DNA of 64,000 nt from Conus ventricosus (Eukaryota > Mollusca > Gastropoda > Neogastropoda > Conidae): contig CM031622.1 in the NCBI GenBank assembly GCA_018398815.1, forward strand, positions 17,412,891 through 17,476,890, in the 5' to 3' direction. Position numbers and translations under genes: made by a program. This document shows, piece after piece, positions 13,724 to 26,925 of the stretch (position 1 is its first letter; each line of letters starts with the position of its first letter). The notes beneath the pieces are model-generated. The model worked only from the letters and a program-made list of their open reading frames with translations. It did no database searches and was not told the origin of the DNA.

Positions 13724-13894
13724 TGGTGCCATCAAAATCAAACAGGGAAGCGCCAGCGTCCACAGAAAAAGTGAGCGAAAAAGGTTGATCGTCCGTGACG
13801 TGAAAAGTGACGAGGACGTCTGATGACGTCACATCTTCGTGTCTCTGGACGGGAGATGACGGTGGTGGTGTGAACTCTGGAGGTCTGTTTTGAT
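13724..13894 (-). CDS. Cadherin-repeat exon with amplified donor site
   Basis: 171-bp minus-strand exon, acceptor AACCCAG (ends 13895), donor GTAAGT at 13718-13723. The start codon fragment joins the preceding exon at the linker motif NRPPEFTPP, the usual N-terminal edge of a cadherin repeat. It continues VLVTFHVTDDQPFSLTFSVD and ends FDFDGT. Phase 1 at both ends agrees with the neighbouring exons at 25515-25646 and 9914-10104. The frame is intact. The last bases and the donor are the seed of the minisatellite immediately downstream. Confidence 0.85.
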
Positions 13895-15464
<1,570 letters not shown>

Positions 15465-16953
15465 CCAAAAAAAAAAAAAAAAGAAACGCATACTTTTTAA
15501 TATCTTCACTGCGGATGCCAAAGCACTGGAAGGATGTAACCAACCAGTGGAAAATGTTTGTTTACGTCTGTGCTTCACGTGTGCTCATGCATTTAGCGCC
15601 AGTCGGATTACACGTGCACAAAATGGCCACTTGGACAATTTTTCATTATTTTGGTCGTACTTTGCGCCTGAGTGAAGCAAGTTCATGCACGTTTTGGTGA
15701 AAGAATGCTTAAAGGAAGGCAAACAAACCATACACAGTGAGTCATTCTGAGGAAAACCAGTCCGTCAATGCAAAGTGCAAAGATGTCGCGACTCAGTCAG
15801 CAAAAACGTAAGACCACACTGGGGCGTTTGCAAGCTGGGCAAAGTCAGCCTGAAGTCACGCGACACTTTAACGTAAGCCAGAGCACCCCCAGCAGGCTTC
15901 TGAGTCGTCATCGCATCAGCGGCTCCACTGCAGACCGACCACGCTCTGGAAGACCTTTGGCTACAACTCCAGCTCAAGACTGCTACATCCGGGTCAGCCA
16001 CCTGCGAAATCGCTTTCAGTCAGCCTCACAAACCGTCCAGCAATTACTCGGAGGTCAAAGAATCTCTGACCAGACTGTTCGGAATCGCCTGCATGCTGCA
16101 GGGCTATGGGCTTGCAGACCTGTCAGAGGACCTGTCCTCACACAGCGTCATCGTGGGAACAGGCCGTAGTGGGCAACTCAGCATCGTCCCTGGATCCAGG
16201 AACCACTGGAACAGGGTTTAGTTTTCAGACCAGTCTGTCTTTCTGCTCCAGCGCCATGACAGGAGGAGGAGGGTGTACTGCAGACATGGCAAGCGCTTTG
16301 ACCAGAACTATATGAGGCACCTGCCCATGGTGGTGGAGGCGTCATGGTGTGGGTAGCCATCTACTATGCTGGCAGGAGTCCCCTGGTGCGAGTCCGAGGC
16401 TTGCTGAACGCCCTGCGGTGTGTGGCTGAAATTCTCCAGCCTCATGTCCTGCCTGTTATGGCTGGGCCTCGCACGCTGTTCCAACAGGACAACGCCGGGC
16501 CTCGTATTGCGCGACTAACAATGCAAACCCCCGCCAACACAACATCAACGTTCTTCCTTGGCCCTCAGTGTCGCCAGATCTCAACCACATTGAGCACATA
16601 CGGGATGAGATGGACAGACGAGTCAGGGCGTGGGTGCACGCTCCTGACAACATCAACGAGCTGTTCACCCCCCTCCAGGAGGAGTGGGACACCATGCCAG
16701 CAGAGGTGATCCGCAATGTGATCCGCTCCATGCCAGCCAGGTGCCGGGCTGTTGTTGCTGCAGGTGGTGGACATACCCCTTACTGAGTCCTCGCTGCCTG
16801 GAACCGTGTGTATCGGCGATGTGAACTGTACAGACACTGGACATGAAACTGGAATTGATGACCTTTGAAACAAACAAACTTCTGTTGTGAAATAATTTCA
16901 ATCGAAATTTTGCAAGATTTTCTTCGACAAAAATATGCGTTTCTTTTTTTTTT
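15465..16953 (+). mobile_element. Tc1/mariner-like element, decayed
   Basis: A transposase-like region is flanked by inverted terminal sequences. The left end (15465-15505) has an A run then GAAACGCATACTTTTT. The right end, reverse complemented (16953-16922), has an A run then GAAACGCATATTTTTG. The size, about 1.5 kb, suits Tc1 elements. A TA target duplication could not be fixed because the ends run into homopolymers. Tc1 elements move by cut-and-paste using a DDE/D transposase. Confidence 0.75.
15783..16786 (+). pseudogene. Tc1-type transposase, frameshifted
   Basis: The N-terminal part (15783-16169) is open and has the paired helix-turn-helix layout of Tc1 transposases: a first helix-turn-helix around QSQPEVTRHFNVSQSTPSRL, the basic linker RPRSGRP, and a second around SASQTVQQLLGGQRISDQT. 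The catalytic half continues in other frames: MVWVAIYYAGRSPLV (16344 onward), FQQDNAGPRIAR with the second catalytic Asp (16480s), and WPSVSPDLNHIEHIRDEMDR with the third acidic region (16559-16620). At least three frame changes (near 16165, 16320 and 16540) break the frame. Full length would be near 335 residues, normal for the family. Confidence 0.82.
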
Positions 16954-17714
16954 AACAATATAGATCGGTAATCACACCCTTTGCGTGTCTTCAAATGATT
17001 CTCGGCTAGGGGTTCAACGTCCGCTAAACAGCTAGGCTCAACAAATGGGCCACTCAGCTAGAGAATTCAATGCTCCACAAGCAGGCCGTGCACTGGTTTC
17101 ATGTTTCCTTCAGTGCCTTTATCCCTGTTGCTCTTGCTCCCTCACCCTCTCTCAAAGAGCTCAGTGCCGCGCCCACACCCCATCCCTCCTTAACAATGAA
17201 GACCTTTAAGTGGCTGAACAAGCGAAGAACCTGTTGACAGAGTTTTAAAAAACGTTATTCTGGACCAAAACCTCTTGTCAGTTCAATTCTGGCCTTCTTC
17301 CTTGCGCTGAACTCTGTGAAGCGATCTGAAGCGATCAAAGCTAAGTGAATTTTCGTTGTTTTATTCGTTTATGTCTCACCTGAAGAAGACCTAAGAGGTC
17401 GAAACGCGTTGTGTTTTGTCTTGTGACTCATTTGTCCACGTTCTCTGGGCGGTTCGCTAACATTTATTTAAGATTTGTTTAGATTTCCGCCTGCAGTCGT
17501 CTCGCTTTGCAACTAGTTCAATTCTGGTCAAAACATCAGAGAAAATTCAAACACCACGTGAATTGGACCAGTCAGCATAGCCTTTTGATGCACTCATAAG
17601 AAAAGAAAATCGCGAAGTAAATCTGGCATTTGACAAGATGCTAATTTGATGCTTGTCTATTCTTGTTATTGTGCATATTGTCCATGGGATCCGATTCATG
17701 CATGAAAGGACTGG
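16954..17714. other. Intron with interspersed repeat fragment
   Basis: At 17382-17410 the sequence CTGAAGAAGACCTAAGAGG then TCGAAAC occurs, followed by a 31-bp piece at 17447-17477 shared with 2847-2877. CTGAAGA, a GACC/GGTC stem and GAAAC have the layout of a hammerhead core, but flanking stems were not established. Probably the tail of a retroelement. No coding signal. Confidence 0.4.
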
Positions 17715-18095
17715 TGAGTTGGCGCACTCCACTTTGGCTCTAGAGCCAGCTGCAGCTCCAGCAAGAACCAAGACTTGATGAGAATGGTCCACTTTGGCTC
17801 TAGAGCCAGCTGCAGCTCCAGCAAGAACCAAGACTTGATGAGAATGGTCCACTTTGGCTCTAGAGCCAGCTGCAGCTCCAGCAAGAACCAAGACTTGATG
17901 AGAATGGTCCACTTTGGCTCTAGAGCCAGCTGCAGCTCCAGCAAGAACCAAGACTTGATGAGAATGGTCCACTTCGGCTTTAGAGCCAGCTGCAGCTCCA
18001 GCAAGAACCAAGACTTGATGAGAATGGTCCACTTTGGCTCTAGAGCCAGCTGCAGCTCCAGCAAGAACCGAGACTTCATGAGAATGGTGAAACCG
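17715..18095. repeat. 60-bp minisatellite
   Basis: Six near-identical 60-bp units (TCCACTTTGGCTCTAGAGCC, AGCTGCAGCTCCAGCAAGAA, then CCAAGACTTGATGAGAATGG). The period is divisible by three, so it yields repetitive 20-residue frames on both strands that I treat as spurious. The copies are almost identical. Confidence 0.95.
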
Positions 18096-18598
18096 TGTTC
18101 CAGACACTAGAAACACTGCCAATTTACCCACATGTTCAAGACAAGACAAAAGATAGTGTTCAGAAACTGCCAATTTACCCAGATGTTCAAGACAAGACAA
18201 AAGATAGTGTTCAGAAAATTTCGAGTGGGGTATATGAAATTTTACACACAATTGGTCTGAGTTCCTAGCACTTGCGGTGTTACACACTGCACAAGATCTG
18301 GACGGAATTAATGATGAAGCAACTACTTTACATGAAAAACGTGGTGAAAGTCATCTCCTGGCTCTGACAAACTATACGGCTGGCAAAATCATTCTTCTCT
18401 GCGTTGTGCAGAATTAGTGCTGCTGCCCCTACGAGGCGGCTTAGAAAGTACGACCTTCAGACACACCGTTCTGCAGTAACGACCAGACCTGTTGGCCAAT
18501 TGGTGATGCTGACTTGGCCACTTTTGTGCCATTAAAAGGTTGGACAACTGAGTTAAAGATGACGTTTGATATTCTGTATTATCAATCAATACAATTTG
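18096..18598. repeat. Short tandem pair and unique intron
   Basis: Two copies of a roughly 55-bp unit containing CTGCCAATTTACCC and ATGTTCAAGACAAGACAAAA lie at about 18115-18220. The remainder is unique sequence without a gene signal. Confidence 0.6.
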
Positions 18599-19080
18599 GG
18601 GGCCGGAATAGCTCAGTGGTAGAGCGCCGAACTCATAATCTTGGTGATCCTGGGGTTGCGGGTTTCAATCTCCGCTGGGGCATTTTGGTTTTGATTCCTT
18701 TTCCCATACAGTCCTTAAGATGAGACTATAAACCGAGGTTCCGTGTGTGAACGCAGGCATAACATCTTGCATATACACGTGAAAATCCCATCACCTACTT
18801 TCGGAAAAGAAGGCCAGTTTGGCCGTTGGTATGGATGACACGTTACACATAGCATGCACCCTGCGTGAGAAATGGAAAGAATGAAGGAAGTAACGAAACT
18901 GAGTGAACGATACTGACTTTATGACACTGGGAACGACTGAATGAAGCGCCAGCTGCAGCTCTTCAGTCGGCACTACCCAGGTAGGCAGCCCGTTGTGTAA
19001 AGGGGTGTGGATGTAAAGCGTTTAGAGCTTGGCCTCTAGCAAGGATAGGCGCTATATATGCATTCATAATGAAATAATAA
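18599..19080 (+). mobile_element. tRNA-derived SINE
   Basis: The head (18601-18680) resembles a tRNA gene with an A box (TAGCTCAGTGGTAGAGC) and a B box (GGTTTCAATCTCC), the internal promoter for RNA polymerase III. A roughly 350-bp body follows, then a tail GCGCTATATATGCATTCATA with an AT-rich end. The same body, without the tRNA head, appears reversed at 23805-24187, confirming an interspersed repeat. The tail resembles the 3' end of the LINE at 62900-64000, which suggests that LINE's machinery mobilises it. Not a functional tRNA gene: the anticodon arm and acceptor pairing are poor. Confidence 0.85.
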
Positions 19081-19996
19081 AATTGGGAAATATATTTAGT
19101 TTCCAAAACTTCAAAATACACAGTAACAACAAACAACACTTTCTTTATATGGTCAGTTACAAAGCGTTAAGAATGTTTGAAATACACAAACGAAACAAAA
19201 TCTGCCGTCGTAACATCTCTATTGTCACCGCTTGTTAGCTTTATTGCACTAAAACATGAATTTTGAGAAGGTGGGAGATGGAAGGGGGGAAGTTGGGGAG
19301 GTTAGGTCGGGGTGAACAGGAGAACTGGAATGGGTGATTTGGGCACAAAGAGACGTAGGGACAAGCCTTTTCCTGTGTACATGGGAAAAAACATCATGCT
19401 TGAAAATGAACTTTATGATATCACGTGGAATAGTATGTTCTGCATGGTTTGTAAATTGCAATTGTCATGAACAGGAATAACGAAGTTCACATGTCATGAA
19501 CAGGAATAACGAAGTTCACATTGTTGAGCAGCCCTGATGGCCAGTACTGCACAGTGGACAGCTAGTGCCTTTGAACAGCACAAATCGCCGGTCCAACTGT
19601 CTGACCAGACCAGTTTAGAAAGAATCAAAAAGGTCTGATAGTAATGGTGCATATGAGGAAGAAAGGTTCGGGGAGATGAGGAGAGAGAAAACAACTGAAA
19701 GAAGCAGACGGAGCACAACAGATGGGAAAAAACATTTTAGGAAGAAAGAAAGTAACACTCAAAAACAGACATAGCGGAAAAACAGAACACGACAGAAAAG
19801 AAAACGGTAGAAGACAGAAGCAGCAACAAATCAGAAAGCAATGGAAAGAGGAAAGGATACAAAGAATACGACAGAAAGACAGGAAATAGTTGAAAGACAG
19901 AAGAGGAAGAAAGCAAACGAAAACGGCAGAAGTACAGAGGATAACAAAACATGAAATTTCTATCACAGAATTTCAAAGTTGAATTTACAATTCTGA
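19081..19996. other. Intron, no gene seen
   Basis: AT-rich sequence to about 19480, a duplicated 30-base piece (CATGAACAGGAATAACGAAG) near 19466-19520, then a purine-rich stretch (19640-19950) of GAAAGAAAG-type simple sequence. Confidence 0.5.
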
Positions 19997-20245
19997 AGTG
20001 ATCCCTGCCCCATCCCCTGTCTCATCCTCACCCTGCCCCATCCCTGTCTCATCCTCACCCTGCCCATCCCCTGTTCATCCTCACCCTGCCCATCCCTGTC
20101 TCATCCTCACCTGCCCCATCCCCTTCACATCCTCACCTGCCCATCCCCTGTCTCATCCTCACCTGCCCCATCCTGTTCATCCTCACCTGCCCCATCCCTG
20201 TCTCACCCTCACACGCCCATCCACCTGTCTCACCTCACCCTCCTA
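19997..20245. repeat. C-rich minisatellite
   Basis: Tandem CATCCTCACCCTGCCC and CATCCCTGTCT units, irregular period near 25-30 bp. Confidence 0.85.
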
Positions 20246-20249
20246 CAGG

Positions 20250-20505
20250 GGTAGAGGAGGGGATGGGGAGGAGGGATGGGGGAGGAGGGGTATGGGGAGG
20301 AGGGGATGGGGGAGGAGGGGATAGGGGAGAGGGGATGGGAGGAGAGGGATGGGAGGAGGGATGGGAGGAGGGATGGGGAGGAGAGGGATGGGAGGAGGGA
20401 TGGAGGAGGGGATGGGGAGGAGGGGATGGGAGGAAGGGGATGGGGAGGAGGGGATGGGGAGGAGGGATGGGAGGAGGGGATGGGAGGAGGGATGGGGGAG
20501 GATCC
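20250..20505. repeat. Purine minisatellite (GGATGGGGAGGAG)n
   Basis: Tandem 12-15 bp G/A units on the plus strand (GGGATGGGGAGGAGG variants), strongly strand-asymmetric and capable of triplex or G-quadruplex formation. It lies directly after the C-rich array. Confidence 0.88.
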
Positions 20506-20619
20506 TACTGTCTTCTCATTCAAACTCCACGCTGTCAGTCAAAACAACAGCACGAAAAGCAACAGAACTCAAAAGAAATCTATATCATGCAATAACGTGG
20601 CTCAACTACCATCACCCTA

Positions 20620-23600
20620 CTCCACCACTAACAACAGACACCATGATATAATAACGATCACCACTAACAACAGACACAATGATATGATAATTACAATCAC
20701 CACTAACAACAGCACAATGATATGATAATAACAATCAGCACTAACAACAGGCACAATGATATGATAATAACAATCAGCACTAACAACAAGCACAATGGTA
20801 TGATAATAACAGACACAATGATATGATAATAACAATCAGCACTAACAACAAGCACAATGGTATGAAATAACAGACACAATGATATGATAAAACAACCACC
20901 ATAACAACAGGCACAATAATATAACAACAACAGGCACAATAATATAACAACAACAGGCACAATAATATAACAACAACAGGCACAAATCAGGCTCAACAAC
21001 AGGCACAATGATATAACAACAACAGGCACAATGATATAACAACAATAGGCACAATGATATAACAACAACAGACTCAATGATATAACAACAACAGACTCAA
21101 TGATATAACAAAACAGGCACAATGATATAACAACAACAGGCACAATGATATAACAACAACAGGCACAATATATAACAACAACAGGCACAATAATATAACA
21201 ACAACAGGCACAATAATATAACAACAACAGGCACAATAATATAACAACAACAGGCACAACAACAGGCTCAACAACAGGCACAATGATATAACAACAACAG
21301 GCACAATGATATAACAACAACAGGCACAATGATATAACAACAATAGGCACAATGATATAACAACAACAGACTCAATGATATAACAACAACAGGCACAATG
21401 ATATAACAACAACAGGCACAATTGATATAACAACAACAGGCACAATGATTAACAACAACAGGCACAATGATATAACAACAATAGGCACAATGATATAACA
21501 ACAACAGACTCAATGATATAACAACAACAGGCACAATGATATAACAACAACAGACTCAATGATATAACAACAACAGGCACAATGATATAACAACAACAGG
21601 CACAACAACAGGCACAATGATGTAACAATAACAGGCACAATGATATAACAATCAGCACTAAACAACAGGCCCAATGATATAACAATCACCACTAACAACA
21701 GGAACAATGATATAACAATCACCACTAACAACAGGCACAATGATATAATAACAATCACCACTAACAACAGGCACAATAATCTAATAACAATCACCACTAA
21801 CAACAGGCACAATAATCTAATAACAATCACCACTAACAACAGGCACAATAATCTAATAACAATCACCACTAACAACAGGCACAATAATCTAATAACAATC
21901 ACCACTAACAACAGGCACAATGATATAATAACAATCGACACTAACAACAGGCACAATGATCTAATAACAATCACCACTAACAACAGGCACAATGATATAA
22001 TAACAATTAGCACTAACAACAGGCACAATGATCTAATAACAATCACACTAAACAACAGGCACAATGATCTAATAACAATATCACCACTAACAACAGGCAC
22101 AATGATATAATAACAATCACCAATAACAACAGGCACAATAATCTAATAACAATCACCACTAACAACAGGCACAATGATAATAATAATCGCACTAACAATA
22201 GGCACAATGATCTAATAACAATCACCACTAACAACAGGCACAATGATCTAATAACAAATTACCACTAACAACAGGCACAATGATCTAATAACAATCACCA
22301 CTAACAACAGGCACAATGATATAATAATCGCACTAACAACAGGCACAATGATCTAATAACAAATTACCACTAACAACAGGCACAATGATCTAATAACAAT
22401 CACCACTAACAACAGGCACAATAATCTAATAACAATCACCACTAACAACAGGCACAATGATATAATAACAATCACCACTAACAACAGGCACAATAATCTA
22501 ATAACAATCACCACTAACAACAGGCACAATGATCTAATAACAATCAGCACTAACAACAGGCACAATGATATAATAACAATCACCACTAACAACAGGTACA
22601 ATAATCTAATAACAATCACCACTAACAACAGGCACAATGATATAATAACAATCACCACTAACAACAGGCACAATGATATAATAATCGGCACTAACAACAG
22701 GCACAATGATCTAATAACAAATTACCACTAACAACAGGCACAATGATCTAATAACAATCACCACTAACAACAGGCACAATAATCTAATAACAATCACCAC
22801 TAACAACAGGCACAATGATATAATAACAATCACCACTAACAACAGGCACAATAATCTAATAACAATCACCACTAACAACAGGCACAATGATCTAATAACA
22901 ATCAGCACTAACAACAGGCACAATGATATAATAACAATCACCACTAACACACAGGCACAATAATCTAATAACAATCCACCACTAACAAACAGGCACAATG
23001 ATATAATAACAATCACCACTAACAACAGGCACAATGACCTAATAACAATCAGCACTAACAACAGGCACAATGACATAACAACAACAGGCACAATGATATA
23101 AACAACAACAGGCACTATGATATAACAACAACAGGCACAACAAACAGGCACAAGGAATGATAAACAACAGACACAGTGATATAACAACAACAGGCACAAT
23201 GATATAATAACAGGCACAACAACAGGCACAATGATATAACAACAACACAGGACACAATGATATAACAACAACAGGCACAATGATATAACAACAACAGGCA
23301 CAACAACAGGCACAGTGATATAACAACAACAGGCACAATAATATAACAACAACAGGCACAATGATATAACAACAACAGGCTCAATGATATAACAACAACA
23401 GGCACAATGATATAACAACAACAGGCACAAAACAACAGGCACAATGATATAACAACAACAGGCACAATGATATAACAACAACAGGCACAATGATATAACA
23501 ACAACAGGCCACAATGATATAACAACAACAGGCACAGTGATATAACAACAACCGGCACAGTGATATAACAACAACCGGCACAATGATATAACAACAACAG

Positions 23601-25500
23601 GCACAACAACAGGCACAATGAAAATAACAACAACAGCACAACAACAGGCACAAGGAAGGATATGTAACAACAGACACAGTGATATAACAACAGGCACAAT
23701 GATATAATAACAACAGGCACAACAACAGGCACAGTGATATAATAACAACCGGCACAGTGATATAACAAGAACCGGCACAATCATGTAACAACAACAGGCA
23801 CAATGATAATAATAATAATAATAATAATGAATACTTATATAGCGCCTATTCTCGGCTAGAGGCCAAGCTCTAAGCGCTTTGCAATCAACACTCGTTTACA
23901 CAACGGGCTGCCTACCTGGGTAGTGCCGACTGAAGAGCTGCCAGCTGGCGCTTCATTCAGTCGTTTCCCGTGTCATCCAGTCAGTATCGCTCAATATCGA
24001 TCACTCATTTTCTTTACTTCCTTCATTCTTTCCATTTCTCACGCAGGGCGCATGCTATGTGTAACGTGTCATCCATACCAACGGCCAAACTGGCCTACTC
24101 TTCCGAAAGTTGGTGATGGGATTTTACGTGTGTGCAAGATGTTATGCGTGCGTTCACACACGGAACCTCGGTTTATAGTCTCATTCGATGGATGATATAA
24201 CAACAACAGGCACAATGATATAACAACAACAGGCACAATGATATAACAACAACAGGCTCAATGATATAACAACAACAGGCACAATGATATAACAACAACA
24301 GGCACAACAACAGGCACAATGATATAACAACAACAGGCACAACAACAGGCACAATGATATAACAACAACAGGCACAATGATATAACAACAACAGGCACAA
24401 CAACAGGCACAATGATATAACAACAACAGGCACAATGATATAACAACAACAGGCACAACAACAGGCACAATGATATAACAACAACAGGCACAGCAACAGC
24501 ACAATGATAATATAACAACAACAGGCATCAATGATATAACAACAACAGGCTCAATGATATAACAACAACAGGCACAATGATATAACAACAACAGGCTCAA
24601 TGATATAACAACAACAGGCACAATGATATAACAACAACAGGCACAACAACAGGCACAATGATATAACAACAACAGGCACAATGATATAAACAACAACAGG
24701 CACAATGATATAACAACAACAGGCACAATGATATAACAACAACAGGCACAATGATATAACAACAACAGGCACAATGATATAACAACAACAGGCACAATGA
24801 TATAACAACAACAGGCACAACAACAGGCACAATGATATAACAACAACAGGCACAATGATATAACAACAACAGGCACAATGATATAACAACAACAGGCACA
24901 ATGATATAACAACAACAGGCACAATGATATAACAACAACAGGCACAACAAACAGGCACAATGATATAACAACAACAGGCACAATGATATAACAACAACAG
25001 GCACAACAACAGGCACAATGATATAACAACAACAGGCACAGCAACAGGCACAATGATAATATAACAACAACAGGCTCAATGATATAACAACAACAGGCAC
25101 AATGATATAACAACAACAGGCTCAATGATATAACAACAACAGGCACAACAACAGGCACAATGATAATATAACAACAACAGGCTCAATGATATAACAACAA
25201 CAGGCTCAATGATATAACAACAACAGGCACAACAACACGCACAATGATATAACAACAACAGGCACAATGATATAACAAACAACAACAGGCACATTGATAT
25301 AACAACAACAGGCACAATGATATAACAACAACAGGCTCATGATATAACAACAACAGGCACAACAACAGGCACAATGATACGATAACAACAATCAGCACTA
25401 ACAACAGGCACAATGATATAACAACAACAGGCACAAAAACAGGCACATTGAAATAACAACAGGCACATTGATATCACAACAACAGGCACATTGATGTGAT
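20620..25500. repeat. 23-bp/36-bp satellite block, about 4.9 kb
   Basis: Two related tandem families share the core AACAACAGGCACAATGAT. A 23-bp unit with ATATAACAACAAC dominates 20880-21640 and 23040-25450. A 36-bp unit with CTAATAACAATCACCAC dominates 21640-23040. They alternate in blocks, so the 36-bp form is a higher-order derivative. A SINE fragment interrupts at 23805-24187. Long minus-strand frames rich in Cys/Leu/Tyr are translations of the unit and not genes. Confidence 0.93.
23805..24187 (-). mobile_element. SINE fragment, 5'-truncated, inside the satellite
   Basis: Reverse-orientation copy of the SINE body at 18700-19060, sharing the GGCGCTATATAA tail region, the CTACCTGGGTAGTGCC segment and the CACGTAAAATCCCATCACC segment. 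It ends at the sense tail in an (ATT)n run (about 23805-23828 on the plus strand as AAT repeats) and lacks the tRNA head, as expected for 5'-truncated target-primed insertion. The satellite units continue on both sides, so it inserted after the array had formed. Confidence 0.85.
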
Positions 25501-25514
25501 AACAATCAGCTTAC

Positions 25515-25646
25515 TGATGAAAGACAGGGTCCTCCTGAAAGCTACCGGCGGGTTAATCCCATCACTGACGTCGATGTCGATCACCTCCGCCGATGTCAGG
25601 GGCAGCGAGCGAAGGTCGTTGACGTTGCGTATCGTGCAATCATTAG
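25515..25646 (-). CDS. Cadherin-repeat exon next to the Polinton insertion
   Basis: 132-bp minus-strand exon, acceptor TTTTCAG (AG at 25647-25648), donor GTAAGC at 25509-25514. It encodes NDCTIRNVNDLRSL, then VIDIDVSDGINPPVAF, a cadherin-type beta-sandwich segment. Entry phase 1 matches the end of exon 62619-62750, and exit phase 1 matches exon 13724-13894. The frame is intact. Only 18 nt of native intron remain upstream of it (including the 5-bp duplication and the AG) before element A's terminus, so its branch point and most of its pyrimidine tract must now come from transposon sequence. Confidence 0.82.
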
Positions 25647-25659
25647 CTGAAAACGTTAC

Positions 25660-25664
25660 GTGCT
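25660..25664. repeat. Target-site duplication of element A, left
   Basis: GTGCT precedes the terminal AGAGAATG and is repeated exactly at 61075-61079 after the other end. Five bases match. The sixth differs on both sides, unlike the 6-bp duplications usual for Polintons. Confidence 0.75.
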
Positions 25665-26223
25665 AGAGAATGTAAATATACGGGTTCAAGACCACCCATT
25701 TTATTTTGCACGAAAACCCCCCTTTTCACATACAAATCGCGTCCATCACATATTAATTTTAGCCAAAATTAACACCTGTTTCACAAAAAAATTAACATGA
25801 CAAAAACCTCTAAAATCGACCTAATTAGCACATTAAAACGGGGGTTTCCGTGCAGAATAGGATTTGGTGATCGTGAACGAACATATTTACATTCTCTCCA
25901 AACACACAAAATAAACTAATGTTTTTATGGCTTAACAGTCTAAACACCGGCTCGATCTAATCAATATTGCGTGCACAGTCTGTTGTGCATGAGGCCCACC
26001 GTCTACATTATTAATTAGCTGAGCTGTCACGTGTGCGCAACCACCCAATCGGCAGTAGGTATGACGTCATTGTTGCCCGGAACTAGCGAAACCTCAGCTA
26101 CGTCGGCCTTTTGCTGTTGAGACGTCGAGGAGTGCGGACGTGTTAACGAGGCCATTGCTTCGTTCTCAACCCGGTTAAAGAGAGAGTCTAATCTTTTAGG
26201 AACGAAGCAAAGGAAACGTGAAA

Positions 26224-26600
26224 TGACAGTAAGTGAACTGGATGATTTTTTACGTGATTGTTTTGTAGAGAAATTTGATTATGAACCGATCGACGAAGGT
26301 TCTTTTTATGAAAGCTGAAAAACATGGCTGAAATTACGCCTGTTTACTGAAGGTCGGTTCTGAGATCAAAGCTGAAAATTGTAAAACTCTTCGGCAATCT
26401 TTGCTTTTAGGTCATTGGCTCGATCCACAGCTGTATTATAAAAGAAGGCTCATTTTAAAATATATGCAAAGCGACGTTGGCTTTAGTGAGTTCTGGCAAA
26501 GCAGCGCTGTGAAAAAATCAATACTAACCGACGACGACAGAGAGACAGCGCCGGTTATTGATCCAGCAGCTCTATGGAGCGGCGCCTGCTGTCGCTAGCA
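26224..26600 (+). pseudogene. TIR-embedded small gene (left copy), frame broken
   Basis: Starts MTVSELDDFLRDCFVEKF and runs open to about 26318. A second frame continues from about 26340 with GSEIKAENCKTLRQ and GHWLDPQLYYKRRL to a stop at 26598. The two parts are separated by stops in all frames near 26315-26345, so there is either a genuine lesion or an unrecognised small intron. I do not know the family. The same sequence and the same break are present in the right TIR, so the break predates, or was copied during, TIR homogenisation. A promoter-like region lies directly upstream. Confidence 0.45.
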
Positions 26601-26744
26601 GTCACGTGACCTGGCACCGCCTAAGGCTAAAAATACTCCAGAACTGTGTCACTTGCCAATCGGCGGGGCAAACGACCTAGAAAGGCCCTCAACAGGGCTA
26701 AAAATAATACTAAGGGAGGTAACTCCTGCACATACCCAACCCAA

Positions 26745-26925
26745 CCCCACCCCTACCCACTCACACCCCCCACCCCACGCACGTCCCTACCCCACACCAC
26801 CCCACGCACGCACACCCCCACCCCACGCACGCACGCCCCCACCTCCACGCACGCACGTCCCTACCCCCCACCCCACCCCACCCCACGCACGCACGTCCTT
26901 ACCCCACGCACGCACGCCTGCTCAC
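26745..26925. repeat. C-rich tandem array inside the TIR
   Basis: Irregular CCCCACGCACGCACG and CCCTACCCCAC units. The reverse complement is present in the right TIR (about 59810-59990). Open frames through it are low-complexity Thr/Pro/His runs and are rejected as genes. Confidence 0.85.

Noticed and set aside
17547..18287. 246-codon minus-strand frame with 20-residue repeats
   Set aside because: Spans the 60-bp minisatellite. Both strands are open because the unit is a multiple of three.
18601..18680. A tRNA gene
   Set aside because: A and B boxes are present but acceptor and anticodon stems do not pair well, and a SINE body with a tail follows directly.
20703..25446. Many minus-strand frames with CACC, YIIVPVVV and LLLLYH repeats
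   Set aside because: Translations of the 23/36-bp satellite units, with frames starting and ending within the array.
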